6,307 bases of DNA from an uncultured Coriobacteriaceae bacterium (GTDB taxonomy: Bacteria > Actinomycetota > Coriobacteriia > Coriobacteriales > Eggerthellaceae). Within the stretch, counting starts at the first letter, position 1; the number at the start of each line of letters is the position of its first letter. Position numbers and translations under genes: made by a program. The notes beneath the pieces were generated by a model that was not told the DNA's origin, did not search any database, and was given only the letters and a program-made list of their open reading frames with translations. Of this stretch, positions 5,264-6,307 are shown piece after piece. The stretch spans positions 1 to 6,307 of the forward strand of contig USJN01000094.1 in NCBI GenBank assembly GCA_900554945.1. The letters are read 5' to 3'.

Positions 5264-5303
5264 CATTACGTCGTAACTGTATAAGTAACTGACATTCTGT
5301 CGG
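5264..5303. promoter_or_regulatory. Candidate TetR operator cluster upstream of the regulator gene
   Basis: Three short patterns overlap here. TTACG-T-CGTAA (5266-5276) is a perfect palindrome around one base. GTAACTG is repeated directly at 5273-5279 and 5285-5291. GACA-TTC-TGTC (5291-5301) is a second small palindrome. On the - strand TATACA, a weak -10-like hexamer, falls between the direct repeats, so bound protein would block the regulator's own promoter. The patterns are short and some may be chance. Confidence 0.35.
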
Positions 5304-5339
5304 GCATTGTAGTTGTTTCAGCAATCGGTATGGCGTACC

Positions 5340-5345
5340 TTTAAT
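5340..5345 (+). promoter_or_regulatory. Weak -10-like element for degV
   Basis: TTTAAT matches the -10 consensus at five of six positions and would start transcription about 65 bases before degV. No good -35 is found 16-18 bases upstream. TGTTTC (5314-5319) and GAAACA (5348-5353) form an inverted pair flanking it with centres 34 bases apart, a possible regulator binding arrangement. Confidence 0.25.
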
Positions 5346-5417
5346 GCGAAACAGATAAGCTACGGAAACTGTTGAGCGCTGTCGGCATCAGGCGCGCATG
5401 GGCGGCAAGGGGGAACT

Positions 5418-6248
5418 ATGGTGCGCAGGGTCGTCGTCGACTCTTCGGCGAATTTGTTCGTCGCAGGTACACAGGATATCGTGTCGGTTCCGATGAAGGT
5501 GCGCGTGGGGGAACGGGAATTTCCCGACGACGAGAACCTCGACGTGGGTGAGCTCATCGAGGCGTTCTCGGACGAGGCAGCCGAATCGAGTACGTCGTGC
5601 CCGAACATCGCGGAATGGACATCCGCGTTCGCGGGCGCGGACGAGATCGTCGCTCTTGCCCTCACGAGTAAGATTTCGGGCGGGTTCAACTCGGCGCAGG
5701 CCGCCGCGAAGCACTACCTGTTCGACCACCCCGAGGCGAAGGTGTTCGTGCTTGATTCCTTGACGACCGGCCCCGAGCTGGAACTTCTCGCACAGCGCGC
5801 CAATGAGCTCGCGCAAAGTGACATGGACTTCGACGATTTGACGCATGAGCTGCGCCGTTACGTCTCGCGCACGCATCTCATGTTCTCGCTTGAGCGCATC
5901 GACAACTTCGTGCGCAACGGACGTGTGAGCCCGATTGTCGCGAAGGTCGCGGGCGTGCTCGGCGTGCGCATCGTCGGTCAGGCGAGCGAGGAGGGCGAGC
6001 TTGGCGTGCTCAACAAGGCGCGCGGAGAGAAGCGTGCGCTCAAGCAGCTTTTCGAGAACATGGAGACCGTGGGTTTCGTCGGCGGCCGCGTGCGCATCAG
6101 GCACACCGAGAACCCGAAGATGGCCGAGGCACTCGCGGCGAAGATTCGCGAGATCTGGCCTTCATGCGACATCCGCATCGGCGCCAACCGCGGCCTGTGC
6201 TCCTACTACTGCGAGCCCGGCGGCGTTCTCGTGGGCTTCGAAGGGTAA
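5418..6248 (+). CDS. DegV/FakB-family fatty-acid-binding protein
   Basis: DegV-family proteins bind a long-chain fatty acid; FakB members present it to the kinase FakA, giving acyl-phosphate for phospholipid synthesis. At 276 residues the length fits. Family motifs in order: VVVDSSANL (5-13), the TSxP head-group loop as TSCPN (59-63, with Cys where Gln is common), SKISGGFNSA (84-93), VLDSLTTG (111-118), LERIDNFVRNGRVS (158-171) and KARGEKRAL (200-208). The C-terminal segment departs from the common iGtHtGPG form: it reads GLCSYYCEPGGVLVGF (259-274), and by my alignment Tyr264 replaces the His that contacts the carboxylate in characterised FakB proteins. This may mark a subfamily with another ligand or chemistry. 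A purine-rich AAGGGGGA precedes ATG 5418 by three bases; GTG 5421 would be better spaced, so the first residue is uncertain. It is divergent from a TetR gene. No FakA is in the window. Confidence 0.92.
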   Translation: MVRRVVVDSSANLFVAGTQDIVSVPMKVRVGEREFPDDENLDVGELIEAFSDEAAESSTSCPNIAEWTSAFAGADEIVALALTSKISGGFNSAQAAAKHYLFDHPEAKVFVLDSLTTGPELELLAQRANELAQSDMDFDDLTHELRRYVSRTHLMFSLERIDNFVRNGRVSPIVAKVAGVLGVRIVGQASEEGELGVLNKARGEKRALKQLFENMETVGFVGGRVRIRHTENPKMAEALAAKIREIWPSCDIRIGANRGLCSYYCEPGGVLVGFEG

Positions 6249-6281
6249 CCCAGCCCAATACCGCGATCCCCGCAGCCCCGC

Positions 6282-6307
6282 TTGTCCCTCGTTGGAATAT
6301 GGGACAA
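6282..6307 (+). terminator. Probable degV terminator hairpin, cut by the window edge
   Basis: TTGTCCC (6282-6288) and GGGACAA (6301-6307) are perfect 7-bp inverted copies around a 12-base loop, 33 bases after the degV stop. The stem may continue, and any T-run would lie, beyond the last base. A leader structure or the end of a repeated element cannot be excluded. Confidence 0.4.

Noticed and set aside
4576..5292. 238-codon + strand open frame antisense to the TetR gene
   Set aside because: It begins in the terminator stem of the preceding unit and has no motif; the opposite frame has a clear TetR helix-turn-helix.
5388..6104. 238-codon - strand open frame antisense to degV
   Set aside because: His/Arg/Leu-rich shadow of degV, no recognisable domain; the + strand frame carries all DegV motifs.

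Overview
The window is GC-rich (about 60% by eye) with strongly GC-biased third codon positions. Gene content suggests a high-GC Gram-positive gut-type anaerobe, most plausibly Coriobacteriia/Eggerthellaceae. That placement is an inference from composition and protein flavour only. No marker gene, rRNA or tRNA is present to confirm it. I see no insertion sequence, integrase, CRISPR array or phage gene.

Layout. (1) 1-1257, + strand: a sodium-dependent NSS-family (LeuT-fold) amino-acid transporter cut by the left edge. (2) 1258-1682: a gap holding an 18-bp dyad, a + strand terminator, a probable 44-residue hydrophobic small protein on the - strand, and the terminator of the next gene. (3) 1683-2915, - strand: PLP-dependent threonine ammonia-lyase with a C-terminal ACT domain. 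(4) 3031-3408, + strand: RidA enamine/imine deaminase, divergent from the lyase across a 115-bp region whose -10 elements overlap on the two strands. (5) 3497-3973 and 3995-4516, + strand: a UspA-type universal stress protein and a GNAT acetyltransferase, probably co-transcribed. (6) 4517-4659: two hairpins between convergent genes, one terminator per strand. (7) 4660-5253, - strand: a TetR-family regulator, divergent from (8) 5418-6248, + strand: a DegV/FakB-type fatty-acid-binding protein. The window ends inside a 7-bp inverted repeat that is probably the degV terminator.

How the genes fit together. Threonine ammonia-lyase releases reactive 2-aminocrotonate (or 2-aminoacrylate from serine), and RidA hydrolyses these intermediates, so the divergent pair is a coherent enzymatic unit. 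With an amino-acid:Na+ symporter alongside, the left half resembles in logic the enterobacterial tdc system (TdcB lyase, TdcC transporter, TdcF RidA homologue), using an NSS transporter. The TetR-degV pair looks like a locally regulated fatty-acid-handling unit; its intergenic region carries short palindromes and direct repeats that are candidate operators.

Overall this is mostly ordinary chromosomal sequence. No clearly new system is demonstrated. The points most worth checking are the 44-residue hydrophobic ORF between two terminators, the shared -10 region of ilvA/ridA, and the divergent ligand-site tail of the DegV protein.
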